Shown here: positions 1-5,719 of the stretch, piece by piece
Layout of the letters: each line of letters starts with the position of its first letter
Position numbering within the stretch: position 1 is the first letter of the stretch
Translations under genes and position numbers: made by a program
DNA from: Oscillospiraceae bacterium
GTDB taxonomy: Bacteria; Bacillota; Clostridia; Oscillospirales; Oscillospiraceae
DNA: 5,719 nucleotides
Direction of reading: 5' to 3'
Assembly (NCBI GenBank): GCA_016296235.1
Contig: JAEDJR010000125.1
Span: 1-5,719, forward strand
Notes under the pieces: generated by a model
What the model saw: the letters and a program-made list of their open reading frames with translations, nothing else
Told to the model about the DNA's origin: nothing
Databases searched by the model: none

Positions 1-8
1 GCGTGACA

Positions 9-29
9 GCTCCCCTTACGCAGGGGAGC
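9..29. repeat. Perfect GC-rich inverted repeat (hairpin) after the operon
   Basis: GCTCCCC at 9-15 pairs perfectly with GGGGAGC at 23-29 around a 7-base loop, giving a 7-bp stem that forms on either strand. It sits about 60 bases past the AEC permease stop, where a terminator would be expected, but no T-run follows on either strand within the window, so it is not a canonical intrinsic terminator. The wider motif (minus strand CCAAGGCTCCCC...GGGGAGCTGTCACGC, 34-1) resembles short palindromic intergenic repeats I recall from Oscillospiraceae genomes. That recollection is unverified, and the element may extend past position 1. It could be a transcript-end stabiliser, a weak terminator or a MITE/REP-like repeat. 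The rest of 30-88 shows nothing I can identify. Confidence 0.5.
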
Positions 30-88
30 CTTGGTGCGGTCAACTCTTGTGCATGTTGCTATTTTTGCGACAGGCCCTTTTTTCGTAA

Positions 89-1078
89 CTACAGCGCACC
101 CATCCCGCGCAGCAGGTACACGATCAGGAAAATCGTTCCCATGGACAAAACGCTGCTCCAGACCACCAACTGGCTGGCCAGCTGGCTGTCGCCGCCGATC
201 TCCTGGGTCATGACAGCCGAGGACACCGCCACCGGGGATGCAAATACCGTCACCAGGGTGGGCATCTCCACAGCAGTCAGTGCCAAGGGCCTCCGCAGAG
301 CCAGAGCCGTTCCAATGACCAGGGCAGGGGCTGCCGCCAGCCGCAGGAAGATGCCCAGGGACAGCTGGGGCAGCAGCCGGCCTGTGGCCCGGAAGTCCAG
401 ATTGGCGCCCAGGACGAACAGCATCAGGGGCGACGCCGTCTTTCCCAGGTTGTTGAGCACCTGGTACACCGAGGGCAGCTGCTCCCGCAGGAAAAAGTCC
501 GGAACAACCTCCAGCTGCCGCAGAGCCACGGCGACGACGCCCGCCAGGCAGCCCACAATCAGCGGATTGCGCACAATCCGCAGGGCTAGCTGTCCCACAG
601 GCGGACGGCGGTCGGATGCGCCGCTGTAAAACGTCAATGCCAGCACCGCCAGCAGGTTGAACAGCGGCACCGTCAGGGCCGAAACCACCGAGGCAAAGGC
701 CAGGGCCGGTTCACCGCCCAGCGCGTTGGCCAGGGGCAGACCCAGAATGGCCTGGTTGGAACGGAACGCGGCCTGTACCAGCACGCCCCGCTGCTGCCGC
801 TGCCTCAGAAGCTGCGCCGCAGCAGCGCCCATGGCCAAACAGGCCAGGACAGCGGCCACAATATAGGCCGCCAGCCGCCAGTTCACCTGGGCCAGATTTT
901 CAATGGTATAGATGTTGCAGAACAGGTTCAGGGGCAGAAGCAGATGAAAGCACAGGCTGTTGAGCTTCCGGTAAAAATCCGGCTCCCAGGGCCCGATCCG
1001 CCGCACCCCATAGCCCAGGGCAATGGTCAGCAGCAGCGGCAGCAAGGCCCGCAGCGCGTATAAAAACGTATCCCGCAT
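89..1078 (-). CDS. AEC (auxin efflux carrier) family permease
   Basis: This 329-residue protein belongs to the AEC family of ten-helix secondary carriers. Bacterial members include malate/malonate permeases, and the substrate here is unknown. Hydrophobic segments are near residues 7-26, 37-56, 68-90, 104-124, 129-151, 168-188, 212-228, 235-261, 270-293 and 300-324. Family traits are the GYGVRRIG after helix 1, LPLNLF in helix 2, RSNQAILGLPLANALGG in the middle, RNPLIVG before helix 6, SPLMLFVLGANL, and the end region VEMPTLVTVFASPVAVSSAVMTQEIGGDSQLASQLVVWSSVLSMGTI, which matches the usual MP...A....D...A...V..ST..S pattern. Length is normal for the family. The ATG follows the PBP stop by 3 bases and has GGGAGG 7 bases upstream, inside the last PBP codons, so translation is probably coupled. 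It ends the visible operon and has no evident mechanistic tie to cell-wall synthesis. Confidence 0.9.
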   Translation of the reverse strand: MRDTFLYALRALLPLLLTIALGYGVRRIGPWEPDFYRKLNSLCFHLLLPLNLFCNIYTIENLAQVNWRLAAYIVAAVLACLAMGAAAAQLLRQRQQRGVLVQAAFRSNQAILGLPLANALGGEPALAFASVVSALTVPLFNLLAVLALTFYSGASDRRPPVGQLALRIVRNPLIVGCLAGVVAVALRQLEVVPDFFLREQLPSVYQVLNNLGKTASPLMLFVLGANLDFRATGRLLPQLSLGIFLRLAAAPALVIGTALALRRPLALTAVEMPTLVTVFASPVAVSSAVMTQEIGGDSQLASQLVVWSSVLSMGTIFLIVYLLRGMGAL

Positions 1079-1081
1079 GCT

Positions 1082-2452
1082 TCACCCTCCCAGGGCCTGG
1101 ACGCAGGCGTTGAGCACCTGTCCGGCGATGGGCGCGCAGGTGGCGCTGCCGGAGCCGCCGTGCTCCACGATGACGATGAACGCCAGGGGGTAGGTCTCAT
1201 CCCGGATGAAGCCGGCGAAGGTGGCGTGGGGCGTCTCCGTGGGGCCCAGCTCGGCCGTGCCGGATTTGGCGCAGACATACAGATTCGGGAACTGCCACGC
1301 GCCGTACATGGACACCACATTGTTGTGCATCATGTCCGCCAGGGTGTCACAGGCTGCGGCGTCCAGCAGCACATCCGTCAGCTTTGTTTTGGCCTCGTAG
1401 CCCGAGAGCATGGTCCCCTGAACCTTGCTCATAATATGCGGCTCCGCCGCCTGACCGCCGCCGGCTATGACGCCCATGAGGGTCATATACTGGCAGGGGT
1501 TCACCAGATCGGCGTACTGGCCGATGCCCGACCAGGCGATCTCGCTCTCGGCCGCGTCCGTCAGGTCAAAATTCCCCTTGGCGGTGGTGATGCCGTCAAA
1601 TTTCAGGGAAGCCGTGACGCCCAGCCGTTGGGCGTACTCCTCCAGCACCTCCGGCCCCAGGGCCGTGGCCAGCTGGGCAAAGGCCACATTGCAGGAATTG
1701 GCCAGGGCCCACCGCAGGTCGATGGTGCCGTGGACGCCGTTGCAGTGGACCGTATCGCCGCCGATCCGGCACTGGCCCTCACAGTAGAAGGTTCGGGTCA
1801 GGGCGTCGGGCATGGTCTCCAGGGCCGCGATGGAGGTCACCAGCTTGAAAATGGAGCCGGGGGCGTAGGTGGTCTGGAAAAACCGGTTGAGGTACACGCC
1901 GTCGTAGGCGCCGGTGGTGTCGTTCTCCACATCGGGCATATTGTCCGGATCGTAGGTGGGAGACGTGACGGCGCAGAGGATTTCGCCGGTCTTGTAGTTG
2001 TATACGCCGATGGTGCCCTTGCGGCCGGCCAAGGCGGCCTGGGCTGCCTTTTGGACGTTGGCGTCGATGGTCAGCACCGCCTGACTGGACACATCCCCCA
2101 GATGGTACAGGCCGTTGACTGCGGAGAAGCCCACCAGCTCGTCGGCATAGTCGTTGAGAATCGGGGCGGAAATATAGCCGAACCGGTCCCCCAGCAGGTG
2201 CATGGTGGCCTTGCGCAGCTCGGCGTCCTGAGAATAGGCGCGTCCGTCGGTGGAATCCAGCAGCAAAACGCCCTTGCGGTCCGTCACGGTGCCGCTGGAC
2301 AGGTTGCTGCCGGAATAGACATGGGGACTGCCGGGAAACACGACCCACTCCCCGGCCCGGACAAAATACCGGACGGTGAAAAAGCCGATTCCCAGGGCAA
2401 GTACAGCCATGAGCACAATCAAAAAGATCATGCGTCGAGAAATACGTTTCAT
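1082..2452 (-). CDS. Class B penicillin-binding protein (peptidoglycan DD-transpeptidase), PbpA/FtsI-like
   Basis: This 456-residue protein is predicted to cross-link peptidoglycan outside the membrane. An N-terminal anchor spans about residues 8-30 after a basic start (MKRISRR). A short linker region with VTDRKGVLLLDS follows, then the transpeptidase domain, opening with AVLTIDANVQKAAQAAL. All three active-site motifs are present: Ser200-x-x-Lys203 in APGSIFK (Ser200 is the acylated nucleophile), Ser253-Cys-Asn255, and Lys396-Ser-Gly in AKSGTAE. It is shorter than FtsI-type enzymes (near 580 or more) and close to actinobacterial PbpA (about 490), so the pedestal region is reduced. The frame is open to an ATG at 2509, but I chose 2452. 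AGGAG lies 5 bases before it, and the 19 extra residues would only be an off-frame reading of the end of the preceding gene. Position directly after the SEDS gene supports a SEDS-bPBP synthase pair. The last codons contain the binding site of the next gene. Confidence 0.95.
   Translation of the reverse strand: MKRISRRMIFLIVLMAVLALGIGFFTVRYFVRAGEWVVFPGSPHVYSGSNLSSGTVTDRKGVLLLDSTDGRAYSQDAELRKATMHLLGDRFGYISAPILNDYADELVGFSAVNGLYHLGDVSSQAVLTIDANVQKAAQAALAGRKGTIGVYNYKTGEILCAVTSPTYDPDNMPDVENDTTGAYDGVYLNRFFQTTYAPGSIFKLVTSIAALETMPDALTRTFYCEGQCRIGGDTVHCNGVHGTIDLRWALANSCNVAFAQLATALGPEVLEEYAQRLGVTASLKFDGITTAKGNFDLTDAAESEIAWSGIGQYADLVNPCQYMTLMGVIAGGGQAAEPHIMSKVQGTMLSGYEAKTKLTDVLLDAAACDTLADMMHNNVVSMYGAWQFPNLYVCAKSGTAELGPTETPHATFAGFIRDETYPLAFIVIVEHGGSGSATCAPIAGQVLNACVQALGG
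1086..1091 (-). promoter_or_regulatory. Ribosome binding site of the AEC permease, inside the PBP 3' end
   Basis: GGGAGG encodes part of the terminal Leu-Gly-Gly of the PBP and lies 7 bases before ATG 1078, with the PBP TGA in between. The overlap of binding site and coding sequence fits coupled translation in one operon. Confidence 0.85.
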
Positions 2453-2457
2453 AGAAG

Positions 2458-2464
2458 CTCCTTT
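2458..2464 (-). promoter_or_regulatory. Ribosome binding site deciding the ATG start of the class B PBP
   Basis: The sequence TAAAGGAG contains the stop codon of the FHA-SEDS gene and a binding site 5 bases before ATG 2452. It is the reason to prefer this start over the in-frame ATG at 2509. It also links production of the polymerase and transpeptidase. Confidence 0.87.
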
Positions 2465-4154
2465 ATTCTTCCGTGTCCCGGCCCGGCAGTCTGACTGCCA
2501 CAGAGGCATTCTGCCGGGTGTCCGCAGCCTTGATAAAGGCCATGAGGCCCCAGCAGGCGATCATGCTGCTGCCGCCGTTGGACACAAAGGGGAATGTCAC
2601 GCCGGTCAGGGGCAGCAGGTCCACGGTGCCAAAGACATTGAGAACGGTCTGGATCATCAGAATGGCCGCCGCGGCGCAGGCGCCGATGGTGTAGAAGCTG
2701 CTGCGGCCCACGCTGGCCGAGCGCACCACAAAGGCCGCCAGGCAGACCACCGCCAGCACCATGAAAAGCGCCATCATCAGGCCCCATTCCTCCGTTACAA
2801 AGGCAAACACCAAGTCCGTGTCGGAGGCGCCCACATATTTGAGCCAGCCCTGCCCCACGCCCAGGCCAAAGAGGCCGCCGGAGGCGATGCACATCATGGA
2901 CCGGGTCTGCTGGTAACCGGTGTCCAGGGCGTTCTCCCAGACATGGCCCCAGGCGGAAAACCGGTTGAGAATATGAGGCCGGAACCGGACCGCGATGACG
3001 CCGGCCATGGCCGTGGCCGACAGCGCCAGAGCAATGGTGGCGAAGCTGCCGGAGCGCATGTAGGCGATGACCAGGAAGGCCGAGAAAAAGATCAGAGCCG
3101 TGCCGAAATCATTCATCAGCACCAGACAGCCGCAGATCACGGCGGAATAGGCAATGAACAGGAACATATTCCGCTTGGTCATAATCCGCTGAAGGGTGGA
3201 CGCACCTACGAAAATGAAGCACAGCTTCACCAGCTCCGAGGGCTGGAAGGACACGCCGCCGATGAAAATCCAGTTCCGGGCGCCGTATTGCTCCACGCCG
3301 AAGATCAGATTGAAGGCCAGCAGGGCCAGAGAACCGGCTGCGGCCAGATAGCGCAGCTTTTTGGCCCGCTCCAGATCCCGCAGCGCCCAGCAGATAATCA
3401 GAAATACCACCAGACCGGCGGCGATGCAGATCAGCTGCTTGGTCAGCTCTCCGGGATTGTCGGAGGCGATGACCGCCAGGCCCAGGGTGGTCAGGAAAAA
3501 GGCGATGGTCTCCACCTCGAAGCCCGTTCGCCGCAGCATGCGGGTAAACAGGAACAGCCCCCACTCCATGGCCATGAGGATCAGAAAGGCCGGGAAAATG
3601 TTGGCGGCTTCGCTGTCCAGGGACAGCTGAAAGGCCGTCAGCAGCTGGAACAGGCTCAGCCAGAACAATGTGAAGCCGGGTCGGATCTCATCACCGGCCC
3701 GGGTGCGCACGGAAGCCTGGATGGCCTCCTGTTTTTTGGTGATGGGAACCAGGTGAAACTCCACGCCGCCCAGGGAGATGGTATCGCCGAAGTCCACCAC
3801 CTCCATGGAGGCGGGCTTGCCGTTGACCAGGATGCCGCCCTTGGAGCCGATGTCGGAAATGCTCCAGGAGCCGTCGTCATAGCGGGTCAGAACGGCGTGG
3901 GAGCGGGAGATGGTGGGGTAGTCCAGCACCACGTCGCAGCTCTTGGAGCGGCCCAGCAGCGTCTCCCAGTGGGTGACGGCCATGCGGGTGTTTCCCGGCC
4001 CCTCCAGCCAGGCCCAGACCTCCGGCTCCCGGCGGAACAGCAGCAGAGATCGCGCACACCGGGCCAGAATCAGCAGGGCCAGCAGCGGGAACACATACCG
4101 CAGCACCGCATTGGTCAGCTCCGGCAGGGTCAGTTGTTGCAATAAAGCTTCCAT
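2463..4154 (-). CDS. FHA domain-SEDS fusion: FtsW/RodA/SpoVE family peptidoglycan glycosyltransferase
   Basis: This 563-residue membrane protein is predicted to polymerise lipid II into glycan strands. One membrane segment (about 16-38) is followed by arginines, which places the next part in the cytoplasm. Residues 45-140 form an FHA domain: LLGRS (66-70), SRSH (83-86) and DIGSKGGILVNG (101-112). FHA domains bind phosphothreonine peptides. From about 160 to 545 is a multi-spanning SEDS domain with the hallmarks FQPSELVK (303-310), NDFGTALI (348-355), GGLFGLGVGQG (426-436) and VTFPFVSNGGSS (519-530). Asp447 in SDTDLVFAFVTEEWG matches the family's catalytic loop aspartate (tDfIF...EElG). FtsW and RodA alone are usually about 380-430 residues, and the extra length here is the FHA module. 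The ATG has AAGGAG 5 bases upstream, overlapping the previous stop codon. The PBP 10 bases downstream is its likely transpeptidase partner. Whether it serves division, elongation or sporulation cannot be decided from sequence. Confidence 0.95.
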   Translation of the reverse strand: MEALLQQLTLPELTNAVLRYVFPLLALLILARCARSLLLFRREPEVWAWLEGPGNTRMAVTHWETLLGRSKSCDVVLDYPTISRSHAVLTRYDDGSWSISDIGSKGGILVNGKPASMEVVDFGDTISLGGVEFHLVPITKKQEAIQASVRTRAGDEIRPGFTLFWLSLFQLLTAFQLSLDSEAANIFPAFLILMAMEWGLFLFTRMLRRTGFEVETIAFFLTTLGLAVIASDNPGELTKQLICIAAGLVVFLIICWALRDLERAKKLRYLAAAGSLALLAFNLIFGVEQYGARNWIFIGGVSFQPSELVKLCFIFVGASTLQRIMTKRNMFLFIAYSAVICGCLVLMNDFGTALIFFSAFLVIAYMRSGSFATIALALSATAMAGVIAVRFRPHILNRFSAWGHVWENALDTGYQQTRSMMCIASGGLFGLGVGQGWLKYVGASDTDLVFAFVTEEWGLMMALFMVLAVVCLAAFVVRSASVGRSSFYTIGACAAAAILMIQTVLNVFGTVDLLPLTGVTFPFVSNGGSSMIACWGLMAFIKAADTRQNASVAVRLPGRDTEE

Positions 4155-4159
4155 GGAAA

Positions 4160-4165
4160 CTCCTT
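4160..4165 (-). promoter_or_regulatory. Ribosome binding site of the FHA-SEDS gene
   Basis: AAGGAG begins within the TAA stop of the AI-2E transporter gene (TAAGGAG) and lies 5 bases before the ATG at 4154. The merged stop and binding site suggests that ribosomes ending the upstream gene help start this one. Confidence 0.85.
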
Positions 4166-5396
4166 ATGGTTCTTGTCCGTCCTGCAGCTCCTGGACGCTC
4201 TGAAGGGTCTGATAGGCCCCCGTGGCAACCGGCATTCCCTTGGCTTCCAGACGGGACTTCACAAAATCACTGATGAGCATATACAGCACCGCGAACACCG
4301 GCACCCCCAACACCATACCCGCAAAGCCGAACAGGCTGCCGGCCACCGTGATGGACACCAGGACCCAGAAGCCGGAGATACCCACGGTATCGCCCAGAAT
4401 CCGGGGGCCGATGATGTTGCCGTCCACCTGCTGCAGAACCAGGACGAAAATCACGAAGTACAGCGCCTGCAGGGGATTGACCAGCAGAATCAGGAACGCG
4501 CTGGGGATGGCGCCGATAAAGGGGCCGAAGAAGGGGATGATGTTGGTGGCGCCCACCACGGTGGCCACCAGGGCCGGGTAGGGCAGCCGCAGAATCAGCA
4601 TGCCGATGTAGCACATGACGCCGATAATCAGGCTGTCCAGCAGCTTGCCGATGATAAAACCGGAGAACACCTTATGAACCCGGCGGCCCAGGGTCAGGAT
4701 GTGGTCGGCTGCCGGCGCCTTGCACAGGGCCGCCACCAGCTTTTTGCTCTGGGCCAGGAACAGATCCCGGGACCACAGCATATACACCGCCGCGCACAGG
4801 CCGATAATCAGATCCAGAGCCCCGCTCACCACGGACTTGACCGAGCTGGTCAGGCCGGTGAGGATGGTCTCCAGACTGGGCAGCAGGCCGCTTTCCAGCC
4901 AGTTTTCCACAAAGTTGAACAGTTTGTTCAGGAGGTCATTGACCCAGCTCTGAATGGCAAGATCGTCCGCCAGGAAGGACATGACCCATTTTTCGGCCAC
5001 CGCGTAGTAGTTGGAGAAGTTGTTGACGATGCCCATGATGCTCTCATACAGTTGGGGCAGCAGCAGAGCGCAGAATTCATAGACCAGAATGGCAAACACC
5101 AGCAGGGCGAACAGCAGGCTGACCACCCGGCTGAACCTGGCGGCCTTCTCCTCCTTCATCTTCCGCTTCAGCAGGAAGGGCCGCAGCCGCCGGTCCATGA
5201 AATTCATCAGCGGGTTCAGAAGATATGCCAGTACGCCGCCGATGACAATGGGAGAAAAGGCATTCCACACGGTGGTCAGCAGCTTCCCAACCTTGTCCAG
5301 ATTCAGCACCACCGCCAGCAGAAGGATGCTGACGGAAATCACCGTCAGAAGCATCATGCCGAAGTGGAAGTATTTGTTTTCCTGAATGCGTTTCAC
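4164..5396 (-). CDS. AI-2E family (UPF0118) transporter, GTG start
   Basis: This is a 410-residue integral membrane protein of the AI-2E/UPF0118 family (relatives: TqsA, PerM, YdiK, YtvI). Members are proposed exporters of autoinducer-2 or other small molecules, or cation antiporters, and the substrate cannot be read from this sequence. The layout is typical: two hydrophobic segments near residues 12-32 and 42-62, a basic loop (RRLRPFLLKRKMKEEK), a segment near 91-113, and a long amphipathic central region at about 115-190. A C-terminal membrane block then carries the conserved NIIPFFGPFIGAIPSA (285-300), GNIIGPRILG (326-335) and GFAGMVLGVP. An ATG seven codons upstream (5417) is in frame, but I chose GTG at 5396: GGGAGG sits 7 bases before it, and it forms a GTGA overlap with the nfo stop. 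The upstream ATG has no good site. The gap to the next gene is 9 bases. Family call is firm, function open. Confidence 0.93.
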   Translation of the reverse strand: MKRIQENKYFHFGMMLLTVISVSILLLAVVLNLDKVGKLLTTVWNAFSPIVIGGVLAYLLNPLMNFMDRRLRPFLLKRKMKEEKAARFSRVVSLLFALLVFAILVYEFCALLLPQLYESIMGIVNNFSNYYAVAEKWVMSFLADDLAIQSWVNDLLNKLFNFVENWLESGLLPSLETILTGLTSSVKSVVSGALDLIIGLCAAVYMLWSRDLFLAQSKKLVAALCKAPAADHILTLGRRVHKVFSGFIIGKLLDSLIIGVMCYIGMLILRLPYPALVATVVGATNIIPFFGPFIGAIPSAFLILLVNPLQALYFVIFVLVLQQVDGNIIGPRILGDTVGISGFWVLVSITVAGSLFGFAGMVLGVPVFAVLYMLISDFVKSRLEAKGMPVATGAYQTLQSVQELQDGQEP

Positions 5397-5719
5397 AGTC
5401 CTTCCTCCCTCATCCATTGTCTCATAAGGCGGATTTCCTCCGCGTAGCCCGGCAGCTCGTTGGGCGTCTCCAGCACCATGGGCAGTCCCTGCAGAGCCGG
5501 ATGCGTCACCACCCGCTTCAGGGCTTCCGGGCCGATGCAGCCCTGGCCCAGCTTCTGATGGCGGTCCTTCCGGGCGCCCCTGGGATTCATGGAATCGTTG
5601 AGATGCACCGCCCGGAGCCGTTCCAGGCCAATGACCCGGTCAAATTCCGTCAGCACGCCGTCCAGGTCGCCCACCAAATCGTAGCCGGCGTCATGGACAT
5701 GACAGGTATCCAGGCAGAC
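5393..5719 (-). CDS. nfo: Endonuclease IV, C-terminal part (5' end outside the window)
   Basis: This is the C-terminal 108 residues of an AP endonuclease of the Nfo/Apn1 family. These enzymes cut DNA 5' of abasic sites and use three zinc ions in a TIM barrel in base-excision repair. Reading in from the window edge, the frame starts with VCLDTCHVHDAGYD, the family signature, whose Asp and His (DTCH) are zinc ligands. HLNDS follows, then the KDRHQKLG segment with its Asp-x-His zinc pair, then LETP, whose Glu is the last metal ligand. So every zinc ligand expected in this half of the enzyme is present, and the tail ends where family members normally end. The N-terminal ligands lie outside the window. 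The open frame runs off the edge with no start, so the gene is partial because of the window, not broken. Its TGA stop overlaps the GTG of the next gene by four bases, which indicates a shared transcript. Identification is firm; activity is inferred from the family. Confidence 0.95.
   Translation of the reverse strand, partial: VCLDTCHVHDAGYDLVGDLDGVLTEFDRVIGLERLRAVHLNDSMNPRGARKDRHQKLGQGCIGPEALKRVVTHPALQGLPMVLETPNELPGYAEEIRLMRQWMREEGL
5400..5409 (-). promoter_or_regulatory. Ribosome binding site deciding the GTG start of the AI-2E transporter
   Basis: On the minus strand GGGAGG (5409-5404) is followed by AAGGACT and then GTG at 5396, a 7-base spacing. The site lies inside the last codons of nfo. 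In the longer reading from ATG 5417 these same bases would code for Glu-Gly-Gly-Arg, which argues against that start. The GTG and the nfo TGA share bases as GTGA, a usual sign of translational coupling. Confidence 0.85.

Noticed and set aside
60..88. Homopolymer runs (T6 at 78-83, T5 at 62-66) as a terminator after the AEC permease or on the plus strand
   Set aside because: Neither run is preceded by a stable stem on its strand. On the minus strand, the operon's direction, they are A-runs, so they cannot form an intrinsic terminator for it.
1748..1784. Cysteines at PBP residues 224, 228 and 237 suggesting a metal site
   Set aside because: Cys-rich segments between the SxxK and SxN motifs, and Cys in the middle of SxN, are as I recall common in clostridial class B PBPs, and there is no further ligand pattern. 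A disulfide is more likely than a new site.
2453..2509. A 19-residue N-terminal extension of the PBP from the ATG at 2509
   Set aside because: It lies wholly within the end of the FHA-SEDS gene in another frame, has no binding site, and would put unrelated residues before a classic basic-plus-membrane anchor. ATG 2452 has a clear AGGAG.
1160..5447. Very long plus-strand open frames (444, 589 and 424 codons at 1160-2494, 2376-4145 and 4173-5447) opposite the PBP, FHA-SEDS and AI-2E genes
   Set aside because: They mirror the real genes, are rich in Gln/His/Gly/Ala, and show no recognisable domain or hydrophobic pattern. Long antisense frames are expected where GC-rich codon use avoids TTA, CTA and TCA. 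I count them as shadows.
5675..5677. A TTG (position 5677) as a start for a short 94-residue protein
   Set aside because: The frame continues upstream to the window edge with the endonuclease IV signature VCLDTCH, so this TTG is an internal leucine codon.

Overview
The window is GC-rich (roughly 60% by eye). It holds five genes, all on the minus strand, packed head to tail with gaps of 3 to 10 bases or a 4-base overlap, each internal junction carrying a strong AGGAGG-type ribosome binding site. Strong Shine-Dalgarno sites, the gene families and an FHA-SEDS fusion beside a short class B penicillin-binding protein suggest a GC-rich member of the Clostridia, probably Oscillospiraceae (Flavonifractor/Oscillibacter-like). 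That placement is an inference from style, not from a marker gene.

In transcription order (high to low coordinates) the layout is: (1) the C-terminal 108 residues of endonuclease IV (nfo), cut by the window edge; (2) an AI-2E/UPF0118 family membrane protein, whose GTG start overlaps the nfo stop; (3) a 563-residue protein that fuses one membrane segment and a cytoplasmic FHA domain to a full FtsW/RodA/SpoVE (SEDS) glycosyltransferase; (4) a 456-residue class B penicillin-binding transpeptidase with all three active-site motifs; (5) an AEC (auxin efflux carrier) family permease. The last 88 bases hold no gene, only a GC-rich hairpin at 9-29 that lacks a T-tract.

The functional core is the SEDS-PBP pair: a lipid II polymerase and its matching cross-linking enzyme, which together make peptidoglycan for elongation, division or sporulation. 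The FHA domain suggests that a phosphothreonine signal, such as one from a PknB/PrkC-type kinase, could recruit or tune this pair. It recalls the actinobacterial fhaB-rodA-pbpA-pknB cluster, with two of those functions fused into one chain. The flanking genes (DNA repair, two permeases) look like co-transcribed neighbours without an obvious mechanistic link. No promoter is visible inside the window, so the operon promoter should lie beyond position 5719. Apart from the fusion and the 3' hairpin, this looks like an ordinary chromosomal housekeeping region. I see no mobile element, CRISPR array, tRNA or rRNA.
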